Assembly (NCBI RefSeq): GCF_011397635.1
Contig: NC_064761.1
Coordinates: 43,054,143-43,118,142, forward strand
Direction of reading: 5' to 3'
DNA from: Epinephelus fuscoguttatus
Lineage: Eukaryota; Chordata; Actinopteri; Perciformes; Serranidae
DNA length: 64,000 nucleotides
Below the pieces are notes generated by a model. It was given only the letters and a program-made list of their open reading frames with translations. It was not told the origin of the DNA and searched no databases. Below are positions 1 to 11,525 of the stretch, piece by piece. The position numbers were made by a program, and so were the translations under genes. Within the stretch, counting starts at the first letter, position 1. Each line of letters opens with the position of its first letter.

Positions 1-1425
1 GAGGGTGGTAGAAAGAGTGACACACAGGAGGAGAGTTTATCAGTGTACTGTAGGTGAGAGGGTTCAGCATGGCAGCCCAGCTAATGGTGTAAAAAATGTG
101 TGTTTGCGCAAATTTAAAGTAGGTAAAGTGTATTCGTGCAGTGTGTGCTGCAGCCCTACTTGGTGATTGGTGCGTCATCATGGCTGTGGGCTTTCTCAGG
201 AGGGATGGTAGACCAGACATGGCACGCCGATGCCAGAATGCCAGTCCTGGTCTCTGCTGCCAGCTCCAAGGAGCCTCAATCGATCCTGACAGCTCAGTGT
301 GTCACCAGGTCACACTGACACACTGAGGCAGAAAAACAAGGACAAGGAACCGTTTCAATCGGCTAAAATGTGCTCCTCTTCATTTACCGTTTGTAACAAG
401 ATTTAGAATATCGCAAGGATGCAAAATCATGTGGCCTGTTGTTTGAGCAAATCTTGTATTTTGTGTTTTCTACTACAAGGTTAAGCCTTCCTATTCAGAC
501 ATAAAATTGACTTAGAGTGTGGCTGTCCGTCTCGGCCTGTCTGGAAATTCATTTGATGCAGTTCATCCAACCGATTCAGGCTGCAGAAGCGTCAGCAGCA
601 ACAAAAAATGACTCCACAGTTTCACTGGCTAAATGGATGATCACAACTCTGAAATATATTTCCAGGAAAAAAAATCACTTCAATAAATTTTTATATTTCT
701 CAAACTGGACCCGAGTTGTAGGTTGGAAAATGTGATAAACAGGTTGCAGATTGCCCAGTAATTAATAACTTAATAACATGGGAAAATTAAAAACAAATTA
801 CATTGAAGATTATTTTGTGCAGCATATTTGTTGAGCATTAAAGAAGAAACTTTCTTTTTTTATCAAGTCTTCAATTTCACGCCCTCATGAGAAATCTGCC
901 TGGTCATTCTAATACTGGTAGGTTTTAAGTTTACCACAGAAGCATTCTTCAGTTCTGACACTGCAGTCCCTACAAATCAAGAAAATAAAAATATTTCTTT
1001 TAAATGTAAAAATAATGACAATTTAATTGTTTCCAATTTAAGTAAAGAATGCACTGTATTTTATTTTATTTTATTTTATTTTATAATGTTAGTATTCATA
1101 AAGTTGGGAACTTGCAAGAGATATATTTAAGAGAATACTCACCCCCCAAATTCTTATTTGTATATCAGTTAATAACCCTGTGTTACATTGAATTCTTGAA
1201 GAAATTTTTTTTTCGCATGTCTCCACGGTAACAGAGCAAATCTTCTGCATAAACAGCACGTTTTTTAATTTAATTGAAATCCCACCTCCCAGCTCGCTCA
1301 TTGGCCAGTGGTTATGTTGTTTTTGTCCAGTCATAAGTAGAATCACACTGTTTTAAAAAAATGATTAATACAACAGACATTAAAACAAGTTGTACATCAG
1401 AATGCAACTCCAAATTTCAAAATTA
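1..1425. other. No gene seen; AT-rich spacer
   Basis: I see no exon with splice sites, RNA gene or recognisable transposon here. The only structured element is a short (TTTTA)n tract around 1056-1083. Short open frames in this stretch have no protein-like composition or conserved motif. Confidence 0.6.
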
Positions 1426-1433
1426 ACACATAC

Positions 1434-1968
1434 CAGAGGTGTAGACTCGAGTCACAAGACTTGAACTCCAGTCAGACTTCAGTCACGTATTTGGTGACTT
1501 TAGACTCGACTTTAAAAAATCAATAAAGTATCACCAGATTTCCCTTCATTTTCTGAATTAACTAATGTTAGCATTACTTATGCCCAGCAAGTCAACGCTT
1601 AATTCCCCAGATCCACTTTGTCTGAACCAATCTGACAGCATCCAGGAGAAAACCTTGATGTACAAACATTATGGTAGTGCGTGCCAGTTGGAAATAATGA
1701 CTCCAAAGATAAATTAATCTGCAGCTGGTCAACAAAAAACTAACTGCAGTGTTAAATAAATAAATACAAATTCTAAATAGAAGTTGTGGTTATTGTAAAT
1801 TTAATATAGCCTATTATCACTCTGTTGTTGAAATGGCATTACATTTGTTGAAAAGCATATTATGATTTGTTTAGAACTTGGGACTTGCATGACTTGTATA
1901 AGGGACATGAATGCTAAGACTTGAGACATATTTGTGACTTGGAAAACAATGACTTGGTCGCACCTCTG
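1434..1968. mobile_element. hAT-like non-autonomous DNA transposon
   Basis: The sequence starts CAGAGGTGTAGACTCGAG and ends CACCTCTG, so the ends are inverted repeats. The interior is rich in diverged 'gactcga / gacttg' words and has no coding capacity. The flanking octamers ACACATAC (1426-1433) and ACACGCAC (1969-1976) agree at 6 of 8 positions, as expected for an old 8-bp hAT target duplication. A second diverged copy lies at 56807-57405. Family assignment rests on terminal sequence and duplication length only. Confidence 0.6.
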
Positions 1969-1976
1969 ACACGCAC

Positions 1977-3029
1977 CAAATAAAGGCCAGGCTTAATTTT
2001 TCTTTTATAAATATCTACACTCTCTGTCAAGACCAACAAAACAAGAACTTTTAGCAAATCATTTCACCTTGTCACTGAACAGTGGCAGACAAATCTGCAG
2101 TCTCATAGGAAGCACTGACAAGTGAATCATGTTGGAAAAAGACACAGTACTGTTTGTGCCCCGGGCTCGACTGAAAATGATGGACAAATGTCCCCAGCAG
2201 ACGTTTGGCTTTCTGACCTCGACCTGCCGACCTGCTGACTGGCCGTCTGACGGCGAATCTCCCTCCAGGGCTGAACCTTTGAACTTGTAGAGAAATAGGC
2301 GGTGGGCAGAACTGGCACGCTGCCTGTGAGGTTATTTAGAAGTCCTCTAAAATAGGATTCCCACACCTCAACACATCATCAGGAGGATGACAGTGAGAGA
2401 ATAGGAACAGAGGAACAAACACATGTGAAGGAAACAGAGAAATCACATTTGACGCAGACAAAATTGTGTCACAGTGATCGTCATCCTCCACTTGAGCGTC
2501 AGGCTGAGCTCAGATCTGACACACAACTGGAACATTTTCCACCAGATTTGTTTTCTAGATCTGATTCTCTTACCTGAAACAAAAGGATCTCAATGCTCAC
2601 TTCCTTTTTACATTCAGCAGGTTGTCAAAGGACGAGCGTGTATCTGTGCTGAGCGGCATGAGAAGGTGAACCAGCCTCAGATTAAACCTCAGAATAGCAG
2701 CTCAGCGCTCCTTTAATAGAGCTCGTCATCCTCTGAGAGTAACAGCTCATTACCACAGGACTGCCCCCAAGGACCCACCACCTCCCCCCCATCACCAGCA
2801 CCTCACCCCTCTCAACACGACCTCACCCCTGAGACGGAGCCCCCACATCGTGACGCATATCTACGTAAATACACCCCCCTCCACATAAACTGCTAACCTT
2901 AGTAATCTAAAGTAACTCCCATAGCTCCTCCTGCTTTTGTATTTTACCCTCCTCTTCACCATTGTTGCAGTTGTCACCTTTCTGCCAGATATTTGACCCG
3001 TCTTTCTTTCAACTGAACCACCCCACAAC

Positions 3030-3060
<31 letters not shown>

Positions 3061-3640
3061 ACTCCTCCAACACCTCTGTTCCCCTCTGTCCCCTTGCAGG
3101 GTGGCTCTTGTCGACACCTTTCCTGATTTGGACGTTTTTGATGAGAATTCCCCACCTCAATCTCTGCTGTTTCCCTACTTAACCCTCCCAGGGGCTTCCC
3201 AGATCTGCTCTGACTGACACACACATACACACACACACTGACGCAGATACACACACAGACAAAACCGCACAGAAACGACTCGATCATGCTGGCTGTCATG
3301 CACACACCGGCACATGAGCGTGCACGCGCACGCACTCACTTCGTTGTAGCGTTAATGAGGTCTCATCATGTCTTTTACTTCCTCTCCTCCTCTCTGCTCT
3401 CTCTTTTTCTCTTAGTCAAGTGTCATAATTTTCATTCTGCTGCAGCACTGAGGTGTCAAATTAAAACATTAGCTGAGACAAGTAATTGAGCTCCTCTTGG
3501 AATGTAGATCAACATAATAAACTATTTTCTGAGTCCTGTTTTGACAGACTCTGAGATGCTTCAAAGACACACACAAACAAACTCTGGGAAGCCATCAATA
3601 AGTAGGTCTCTCCATGAATACAAAGTGTATTATTTTCAGG
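1977..3640. other. Spacer with CA microsatellites, no gene
   Basis: Nothing gene-like was found. Two CA-type microsatellites lie at about 3029-3060 and 3217-3258. The open frames across them are translated repeat and are not credible proteins. Confidence 0.55.
3029..3060. repeat. (AC)n microsatellite
   Basis: A nearly pure AC dinucleotide run, followed at 3217-3258 by an interrupted CA-rich tract. Such tracts are common in fish spacer DNA and are potentially polymorphic in length. Confidence 0.9.
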
Positions 3641-3756
3641 CATGTATGTGTTAGGGTGTGAGGGAGTGAGGAGGAGTATCACCGTGGAGGAGAGGTCCTG
3701 GAAACAGCTACAGTATGGAGTGAAGAGCAAAGCCTGGATGCGGAGGGACTCTGCAT

Positions 3757-4975
3757 TAAAAGGTATAGTGCATCGTCTGAAGAACTATGTTGGTATCAGT
3801 GATGTGGCTCTGGATTGGTTCATCTCTTATCTGTCGAACAGGTCCTTCTCCATAACAATCGGTAACACCTTCTCCTCCAGTGCTCCTCTTCTTTGTGGGG
3901 TCCCACAAGGGTCGATCCTGGGCCCCATTTTATTCACCATTTACATGCTACCTCTTAGGAAAATCATCCATAAACATAATATCAATTTCCACTGTTACGC
4001 AGATGATACCCAATTATATGTCCCGCTGAAATCTGGTTCCACCGACGTTTCACACATTATGTTCTGTCTTTCTGAGATCAAACACTGGATATCAAATAAT
4101 TTCTTACAGCTAAATGACTCCAAATCAGAAATGATCATTATCAATCCCCCCGGCCACAGCTCTAGCAGTTTCAATAACCTCTCCCCTGAAGTCTTTGTAT
4201 GTACATACATGCCCTCTCTGACAATATTTGTAATGAGACCCGTAACCCGGGTGTCATTTTCACTTTCGACTCTGTCCTTTGACACCCAGGTGACCAAAGT
4301 TCTGCAGTCATGCTTCTCTCATATCAGAAAGCTCACTAAAATCAAATCATTCCTCTCCCCTGCAGACTTAGAGAAGGTTATCCATGCATTCATCACTTCC
4401 AGACTGGACTATTGTAATGCTCTTTATTCTGGCATCAGTAAGCGAAACATACAAAGACTTCAGTTGGTACAACAACAGGCACCAAGAGAAGAGACCACAT
4501 CACTCCAATCCTTGCAGCCCTTCACTGGTTAGCTGTGAGTTTTAGAATTGATTTTAAGATTTTACTGCTTGTTTTTAAAGCTTTGAATGGCCAGGCTCCA
4601 GCATATATCTGTGATCTTTTAACCCCCTACGAGCCTGATCACTGCTTGAGATCCTCCAGCAGGTCCCTTCTAATAGCTCCAAAAACCCGCATGGTCACTA
4701 AAGGTGACCGGGCCTTTGCTGCTCGGGCCCCTCAGCTATGGAACTACCTGCCTGGAGATCTCAGGCAGGCAAATTCAGTATCCTCTTTTAAATCTCTTCT
4801 GAAGACTCACTTTTATCGTTTGGCTTTCTCTTAACTGTTGGCATTTTTAACTTTTACCATTGTTTGTATTATTGCTCATGTATTTTATCTGTTAATCTGT
4901 TTTTATTTTTATTGTTAAGCACTTTGTAACTTTGTTTTGAAAAGTGCTATACAAAGTTATTATTATTAAAAGTTA
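3757..4975 (+). pseudogene. L2-clade LINE reverse transcriptase, 5'-truncated and frameshifted
   Basis: This is the 3' part of a non-LTR retrotransposon. The translated frame from about 3762 to 4532 shows the finger and palm motifs of LINE reverse transcriptase: GVPQGSILGPILFTIYMLPL, then the catalytic YADD box in HCYADDTQLYVPL, then FLQLNDSKSE and the thumb motif FITSRLDYCNALY. A frameshift near 4490-4535 moves the rest to another frame, which carries the typical C-terminal block FKALNGQAPAYICDLL and ends RAPQLWNYLPGDLR at about 4760. The tail at 4915-4975 (GTGCTATACAAAGTTATTATT) is the usual fish L2 3' end. Codons for the N-terminal endonuclease are absent. The copy is dead. Confidence 0.9.
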
Positions 4976-5030
4976 TTATCATTTCCACAGCCATGTCCAA
5001 ATATGGACATCAGTACATCCTCTTTAAACC

Positions 5031-5490
5031 CTTTTCCACCATTAGCTCTGGTTCTTGAACCGGTTCTTGGAGCCTTGATACTATCTAAGGAACCAGCCCA
5101 TGGTTCCACAAGTTGTGAGCAAAATCAGTGTAATCAAAGATCAGCGTTGCACAGTGCACAACAGCAGTAAACAGTAGTAACAAGATGGTACATCGCATGG
5201 ATCACCTGCTGTAAGATTTTGTTTTGTCATTACAGATATTTGTTTTTACCCACAGAACAATAAGTGACACAAGACAGATGTTGTAGACTGCTGGATGCAA
5301 GACTCCATCCTCTCTTTCCAATCAGTAGAATATGACACACTCACTGATGTTGTCACGGTTTGCACTTCAGATCAAGGAAACCTCCTTTTGTTTATCCAGC
5401 TGGGAACCAACTTTTCAAAATGGACAAAATGCTGCAAACGGTTAAAACAATGAGGTACCAGAACGTACCTGTTCCATACTGGTGGAGAAG
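5031..5490. mobile_element. Short inverted-repeat DNA element (MITE)
   Basis: The sequence opens CTTTTCCACCA and closes TGGTGGAGAAG, an 11-bp terminal inverted repeat with one mismatch. The subterminal parts contain 'ggttcttgaacc' and 'ggtaccagaacgtacc' words. It has no coding content. I could not identify a clear target duplication, so the superfamily is open. Confidence 0.45.
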
Positions 5491-5495
5491 AGGTA

Positions 5496-6640
5496 TAGGT
5501 GAGTTGAGGGTTGGGGAATAGGCTGTGAGGCCAGTGTCTATCAGGATCAACAACATATGTTCAAACAATGATTCTTTGACACCCTACAAATTAGTGGCCC
5601 ACAAATGACCTCCTTTACATCCTTAAAAAGTTACCTAAATAAGGTTAAGTTACTATGGTTAGGTTTAGGGAACAGAAACATGGTGACGACGCACCTCAAC
5701 ACAACTCAAAGTTTACATTAATCTCCTGGGAAAAGTCCAGTGTTTTGTGACCAATCCACTGCCCCAACCTGCCTCCTTTGGGCCTGTGTCCACCTAGTAT
5801 TTTTGTCTCAGTGCCAGCGTCTTTTATCAGTTGTTCCCAATGAGGAGAGAGTGCATTCGGCCGCCTAGAAAAAAGTGTTGCACCCAACGTCTTTTTCCAG
5901 AGCAGTCCGCCTTTTTTGAGCAGCTGCCCTGAGTGCTTTAAGTTTAAAATCTCTGAACTTTTCAAAGGTGCCGGTGCTGCACTGCCACTTCTTTAGCTAT
6001 CACAGCAAAGACAGAAAAGCTAATTTTTTGGAAGACATTGGATGTTGCTGGTGTAGTCAACCCTCTCGTAATGCAGCGTTGCATTAGCTATCTATCTAAC
6101 GTCAGTGTCAAGATATCGATGTCATAGAAACATACCCATGTGGAGCACATCATTTAAAAAAAAGCCCTGGGAGCATTTTTTTATAAAGCGCTCAGATGAA
6201 GTGCTCCTGCCACTGCTGTTCTCCTGAAGAAAAACACTATGGGGACACAGGCCCTTAGGGGGACAGCTCGGGGCCACTGACTTTTTTACTCCCTTCAGTG
6301 CATTGGTCATATGATCGCAGCCTTAAACACAAATTATTGGGCCATGTTGACACTGGATATGTACAAATATTGGTGCATCACTATTTGTTGGAAAACATAC
6401 AAACATGACATGAGAACAACTTGAGATCAACAATAAATCACAAATGGAAAGGGTTAAAGTTTAAGTTTGACATTTTGGGACATTTTCGCTCACTTACCAA
6501 GAGTTAGAGTGATACCATTCTGATGTTTGTACAGTAACATGAAGCTACAGCCAGCTGGTTAGCTTAGCTTCACTAACAGAGACCACACCAATAAGATAAA
6601 GATTTTGAATGATTTATTGCATATGATGGATTATGGGTTC
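5496..6640. other. No gene seen
   Basis: Only short unsupported open frames occur. I recognise neither a transposon nor an exon with good splice signals here. Confidence 0.5.
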
Positions 6641-6649
6641 TAAGGAAAG

Positions 6650-7806
6650 CATGAAGGGGTGAGGACAGTGGGATTAGAAAATGAAAGGATGTGGATGGAG
6701 GATGAAGGGATGAGGGTCAAATGGATGAGGGATGAAGGGTTGAGAGATGAGGGATGAAGGGACGAGGGTCAAATAGATGAGGGATGAAGGGATGAAGGGA
6801 TGAGGGTCGAAGGGATGAGGGATGAAGGGTTGAGAGTCAAATTGATAAGGGATGAAGGGTTGAGGGTCAAAGGGATGAGGGATGAAGGGTTGAGAGTCAA
6901 ATTGATGAGGGATGAAGGGTTGAGAGTCAAATTGATGAGGGATGAAGGGTTGAGGGTCAAATTGATAAGGGATGAAGGGTTGAGGGTTGAATAGATGAGG
7001 GATGAAGGGTTGAGGGTCGACTTGATGAGGGATGAGGGATGAGGGATGAGGGACGGAGGGATGAAGGGATGAGGGTCGAAGGGATGAGGGATGAAGGGTT
7101 GAGACTCAAATTGATGAGGGATGAAGGGATGAGGGTCGAAGGGTTGAGGGATGAAGGGTTGAGAGTCAGATTGATGAGGGATGAAAGGTTGAGGGTTGAA
7201 TAGATGAGGGATGAAGGGATTAAGGGATGAGGGTCGACGGGATGAGGGATGAAGGGTTGAGAGTTAAACTGATGAGGGATGAAGGGATGAGGGTCGAAGG
7301 GATGAGGGATGAAGGGATGAGGGTCGAAGGGATGAGGGATGAAGGATGAAGGGATTAAGGGATGAGGGTCGAAGGGATGAGGGATGAAGGGTTGAGAGTC
7401 AGATTGATGAGGGATGAAGGGATGAGGGTCGAAGGGATGAGGGATGAAGGGATGAGGGTCGAAGGGATGAGGGATGAAGGATGAAGGGATTAAGGGATGA
7501 GGGTCAAAGGGATGAGGGATGAAGGGATGAGAATCAAATTGATGAGGGATGAAGGGTTAACAGTCAAATTGATGAGGGATGAAGGGTTGAGGGTCGAATA
7601 GATGAGGGATGAAGGGTTGAGGGTCGAATAGATGAGGGATGAGGGATGAGGGACGAAGGGATGAAGGGATGAAGGGATGAGGGTCGAAGGGATGAGGGAT
7701 GAAGAGTTGAGAGTCAAATTGATGAGGGATGAAGGGATGAGGGTCGAAGGGATGAGGGATGAAGGGATGAGAGTCAAATTGATGAGGGATGAAGGGTTGA
7801 GGGTCG
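6650..7806. repeat. Minisatellite, 30-bp unit, about 37 copies
   Basis: Head-to-tail copies of a purine-rich unit close to GATGAGGGATGAAGGGTTGA followed by GGGTCAAATT; the repeat period is 30 bp. Within the unit, GATGAGG/GATGAAGG forms a sub-repeat of about 8 bp. Copies vary mainly at the last ten bases (tcaaatt, tcgaagg, tcgaata), and some are contracted. Because 30 is divisible by three, frames stay open on both strands and translate as decapeptide arrays (plus: MRDEGLRVKL; minus: TLNPSSLINL). These are translated repeat, not a supported protein. Confidence 0.95.
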
Positions 7807-10762
7807 AGCGTGTTAAGTCAGAGGCAGGAACACAGGAGGGATCCCGGGAGTGACACTGAGTTGGGGAGTTGTCTCTTCTTGAGCTCGGCTTCAGATAGAG
7901 CCCCAACTGGTTCCTGTATGCAGAAAGGAGCAGAGACAAAGATGTAAGAGGCAAGATGGGATTGGGTGGGTGGGATGTGAGAAATGTGTCCGAGGGAAAG
8001 AGAATGCATCAGGTGTGCTTAAATACTATTGGGTGGAAATGGGATGTGTTCAAGGTGTGCTCTTTGTTCCTGAACCTAGTTATAAAACTACATTTAGCAC
8101 TGGAAACGGAAACAGGGGAATAGCTAGCCTGGCTCTGTCCAATGAAGAGACAGCTTCCTGTAGTTTGTGCTGGTTGCCTGAAATAGTTTGGCACATAACA
8201 CTAAAAAGTTAACTTTGACACTTTGGATTAAACAAACAAGATACAACATGTTAATCTGTGAGTTTTAGAGATACTAATACATGGATTATCATGTTGGTAT
8301 CACATGGATGGAGTCTTTGTGCTAAGCTAACCAGCTGCTCAGTCCAGTTGCTTATTTACCGTCCTGCAAGAAAGTGCATAAGCTCATTTTTCAAAATATC
8401 AAAGTGTTCCTTGGAGATTTCAGTTGGTCCATTTCATTTAAAACAGAGAAGTGCTTGTGGAAGTTATGGTTATTGAGTAGAGGTTTCAGACATGGAGGAG
8501 AGTTTGAACAGTACAGGACCAGGACCTGAAGGAGGAAGCCTAAATGAGAAGCAGAAGGTCTCGTGATTAAAATGTGTCCCTCTGCATGAACAGGAACATC
8601 CAGCGAGGGTCACCTGTTCAACCTCAGGGAAATGTACAGCATTTATGCTTACCTCACATTTTTGTTACAACACAAATAAAGGATAGATTCTCACATGCCC
8701 TTTTCTCAAAACTGCTGGCTCAGCGCTTTGCGAGGCTGGTTATAGTAGCCGTGTTTGTGTGACGGATGGCCTCTTGATCCTATTTCAGTTAGAGGTGTAG
8801 CCTGACGCCTCTCAGGAGACACTGAATATAGCCGAGCAGAAACCCACTCAGAAGAAACGCACACAAACTGCTGAAGCTCCGCACACAGTCGAGCAGGTCC
8901 AGCTGACGGCTCTGAAATGGACAACATAGTTAGCAGCATGTGCATGTCTGCAGAAAACAAGAGTAACCGGAGCAACACCTCCGATGTAAAGTTTCCTCTT
9001 TCCCTGTCTCAGGAGGACGTCGGCACAAACTCAGTAGCTCTTTGTAACTCCTCTTCTGTCCACGTCTGTGGTGGGCTGACGAGTTTGGCTGTGATCTTTA
9101 TTGCTTCCCAAGAGAAGAGTAGATTACTCTGTCTCTCACGACTATCTACCTTGTACTTTCCTATCTTTAACAACCTCCCGAAAGAGATATGCACACACTC
9201 CCACCTCAGCACGCTGACGTAAACCCTGTTCTATGACTTCAAAAGAGCTAGGAAGCAACATTGGCTCATGTTTCAGGGTAAAATGAGTTAAAGTAATAAC
9301 AACTATACTTGACATTTATTTGTGACATTAGCAGGCTTTGATGAACTTTCTGTAATGCACCAAAGAGAGGAGGGCCAAGGGAGAAAAAGAGGGAGATCTT
9401 GTACAAAAAAAGCAGGGTCAGGTATCATGCTGGAGGCTGCAGCTAAAAACTGCCATTTTCAGATCAATACATGAGAGAGCAGAATAAAAGACGGGAAGAA
9501 AGGGAGAGGAGAGGAAGAGATGCAATTCTGTTTCCTCTCCTCCACATGGGCCTCCCTCTTTTCATCGAGACGCTTCATTATCGATCTGACATGAGTGTGT
9601 GTGTGTGTGTGTGTGTGTCTGTGTGTGTCTGTGTGTGTGTCTGTGTTTGTGTGTAAGAGAGAGAAAGAGAGAAAGAACAGATGCTTGTAGCTCTCGACAG
9701 GCCCGACACAGCGTGTGTGCAGCATGCCCGTTAATGAAAACCCCTCTCAGCCTCGTTTGCAGGGAAGAACTTTTTGGAAACTCAGACAAGAAATCAGCTC
9801 CAATAACCTCTTGTGAAAATTAAGAGACCCTTGATTCAACACTCTCCTCCAAGTCAGGGTCACATTAAATAAATATGCCTCCTTGAGTGAAATCTCTGCT
9901 CTCCATGCCCCAATCAACTTCGCCTGTACCTTATTTCAAATATCAGGTCCATTGCTGCAGACGAGTGTTGTCAAACTACCAAAACTATGACTTTGATACA
10001 ACCCCTGCCTAAACATCTAACCAATGCTGAAATGATACCATGGCAAAAACTTAACACATTTTCCACTTTACCTGCCAACCACTCCCACCCGATCACACCA
10101 CTCCTTGGCATCTGGGTCCAACACATACCCGTTACACTGCAGTTCAAGGCTGGATTACAAAGCTTCTGAACGAGATACGATCAAAGCAGAGTCCTCGTTG
10201 GAGCTGCACAACAGTTCGCTTAGTAAGTCCCTCATGTAGCATTCCAGAGATATTTGAAGTTATGTCGTATGCAACGTCGTCCACCCCAGAGTTAACTTTT
10301 ATAGTGTCCAGTATGTCAGATTTTTCGTCCTCTTTAACACTCGATGGGGAGACAAACTAGTGCACGCAACTCAGCTGGAAAAGCCTTGCTACAACATTAC
10401 AGTACACAGTTTATTTTCAAATAGAGTTAGATTAGACATCACATTAAGTTTTCACTTGCCCGACTGGACAACTGTATGAGGCACTCTGCATGAGTTTAGC
10501 AAGCATTAATGTTGAGCCCCGCAGATAGCTGTACACACACACACTGCAATGTCACACATTGACACAACCCATTGGAAATACGGCACTGTCATTCTTAAAG
10601 TAATAGCACTTATAAAATGGGGTATGGCAAGCGGTGCTTAATTTGAGCCGGAACGTACTGGAACACATACCAGGATCTTTTCAGAAAAGGCCCTGGTGCG
10701 TTCCGGAACTAATTTGCATGGGTCTAGAACTTCACATCTAAAAACTACATACAGTATTGGCT
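7807..10762. other. Spacer, no gene recognised
   Basis: No exon, RNA gene or named transposon was recognised. A GT microsatellite lies at 9596-9652. Open frames of 60-100 codons at 8.7-9.8 kb show no domain and are not supported. Confidence 0.5.
9596..9652. repeat. (GT)n microsatellite, interrupted
   Basis: GT dinucleotides with scattered CTGT interruptions, followed by an AG-rich stretch (9655-9677). Translated Val-Cys and His-Thr runs in this region come from the repeat. Confidence 0.9.
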
Positions 10763-10770
10763 GATGTCAT

Positions 10771-11517
10771 TAGTGTTGCAGGGTGGAGTACCGTAGTACT
10801 ACGGTGCCTCACTTATAACTACTGTGGGATAAGTTCAAAGTCCAATCGCAAGAGGGTGAGTGTCCATGCGACGTCCAATAACGACGCGCGCTGGTCAATA
10901 ACGGCACGCGCTGGCCACCTGGCACTCAGTATGCTGCTGTAGTGGTTTGTTTTCCAGACATGTGAGTATCTTTGAACAGTGAAAGTTATTATTTATTTCG
11001 TTTTATTTGTCTGCAGTGATTTGTTTTCCACAGAGCTCTACGTGCGAGCATTTTACTCGCATTTGTGACTAAAAATAGTTTTGTGCTAGCAAAATAAATC
11101 ATTCAGCACGCTGTGCGAGTACAGATTTCAACCAGCAGCATTTCTCTCTTTGTGGCACGTAACGGCCCACAAACCTCACCACACTTTAGGGACTGTTCTT
11201 TACTTATGAAGGGGCTGTTCTTTACTTGTCAGGGGAGGAGGGTGGCTGGTTGATTTTTATTTTATTTATTTATTTTATTTTGATCCCCCCTATGTTAATC
11301 ACTGATTGATGCTGTTTTTGAAGTATGAATAAGTCAGTAAGTAATTTATTCCATTGAAATATCATTGATGTATTATAGAAAAGTGATTTATCTTTTTATA
11401 AATGACAAAAGGCACATCTGCCTCATTTTTGCTGTGGTATCGTGATACTACTCAGAACCGTGATACTTTCACTGGTATCGTACAGTGGGTCCCAATTTTG
11501 CTACCGTGACAACACTA
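10771..11517. mobile_element. hAT-like DNA element with 8-bp target duplication
   Basis: The ends are TAGTGTTG and CAACACTA, a perfect 8-bp inverted repeat, with similar 'ggtatcg / taccgt' words just inside. It is flanked by GATGTCAT (10763-10770) and GATGTCAC (11518-11525), an 8-bp duplication with one mismatch, which points to the hAT superfamily. No transposase coding remains, so it is non-autonomous. Confidence 0.7.
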
Positions 11518-11525
11518 GATGTCAC

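Noticed and set aside
6650-7806. Regular 30-bp repeats resembling a CRISPR array
   Set aside because: Units are contiguous with no unique spacers, and the surroundings are vertebrate nuclear DNA.
6769-7954. Long open frames with decapeptide repeats in the minisatellite
   Set aside because: They are translations of a 30-bp tandem array open on both strands; no start context, splice sites or domain support a protein.
9459-9823. Frames rich in Val-Cys or His-Thr
   Set aside because: They come from the GT microsatellite and its flanks.
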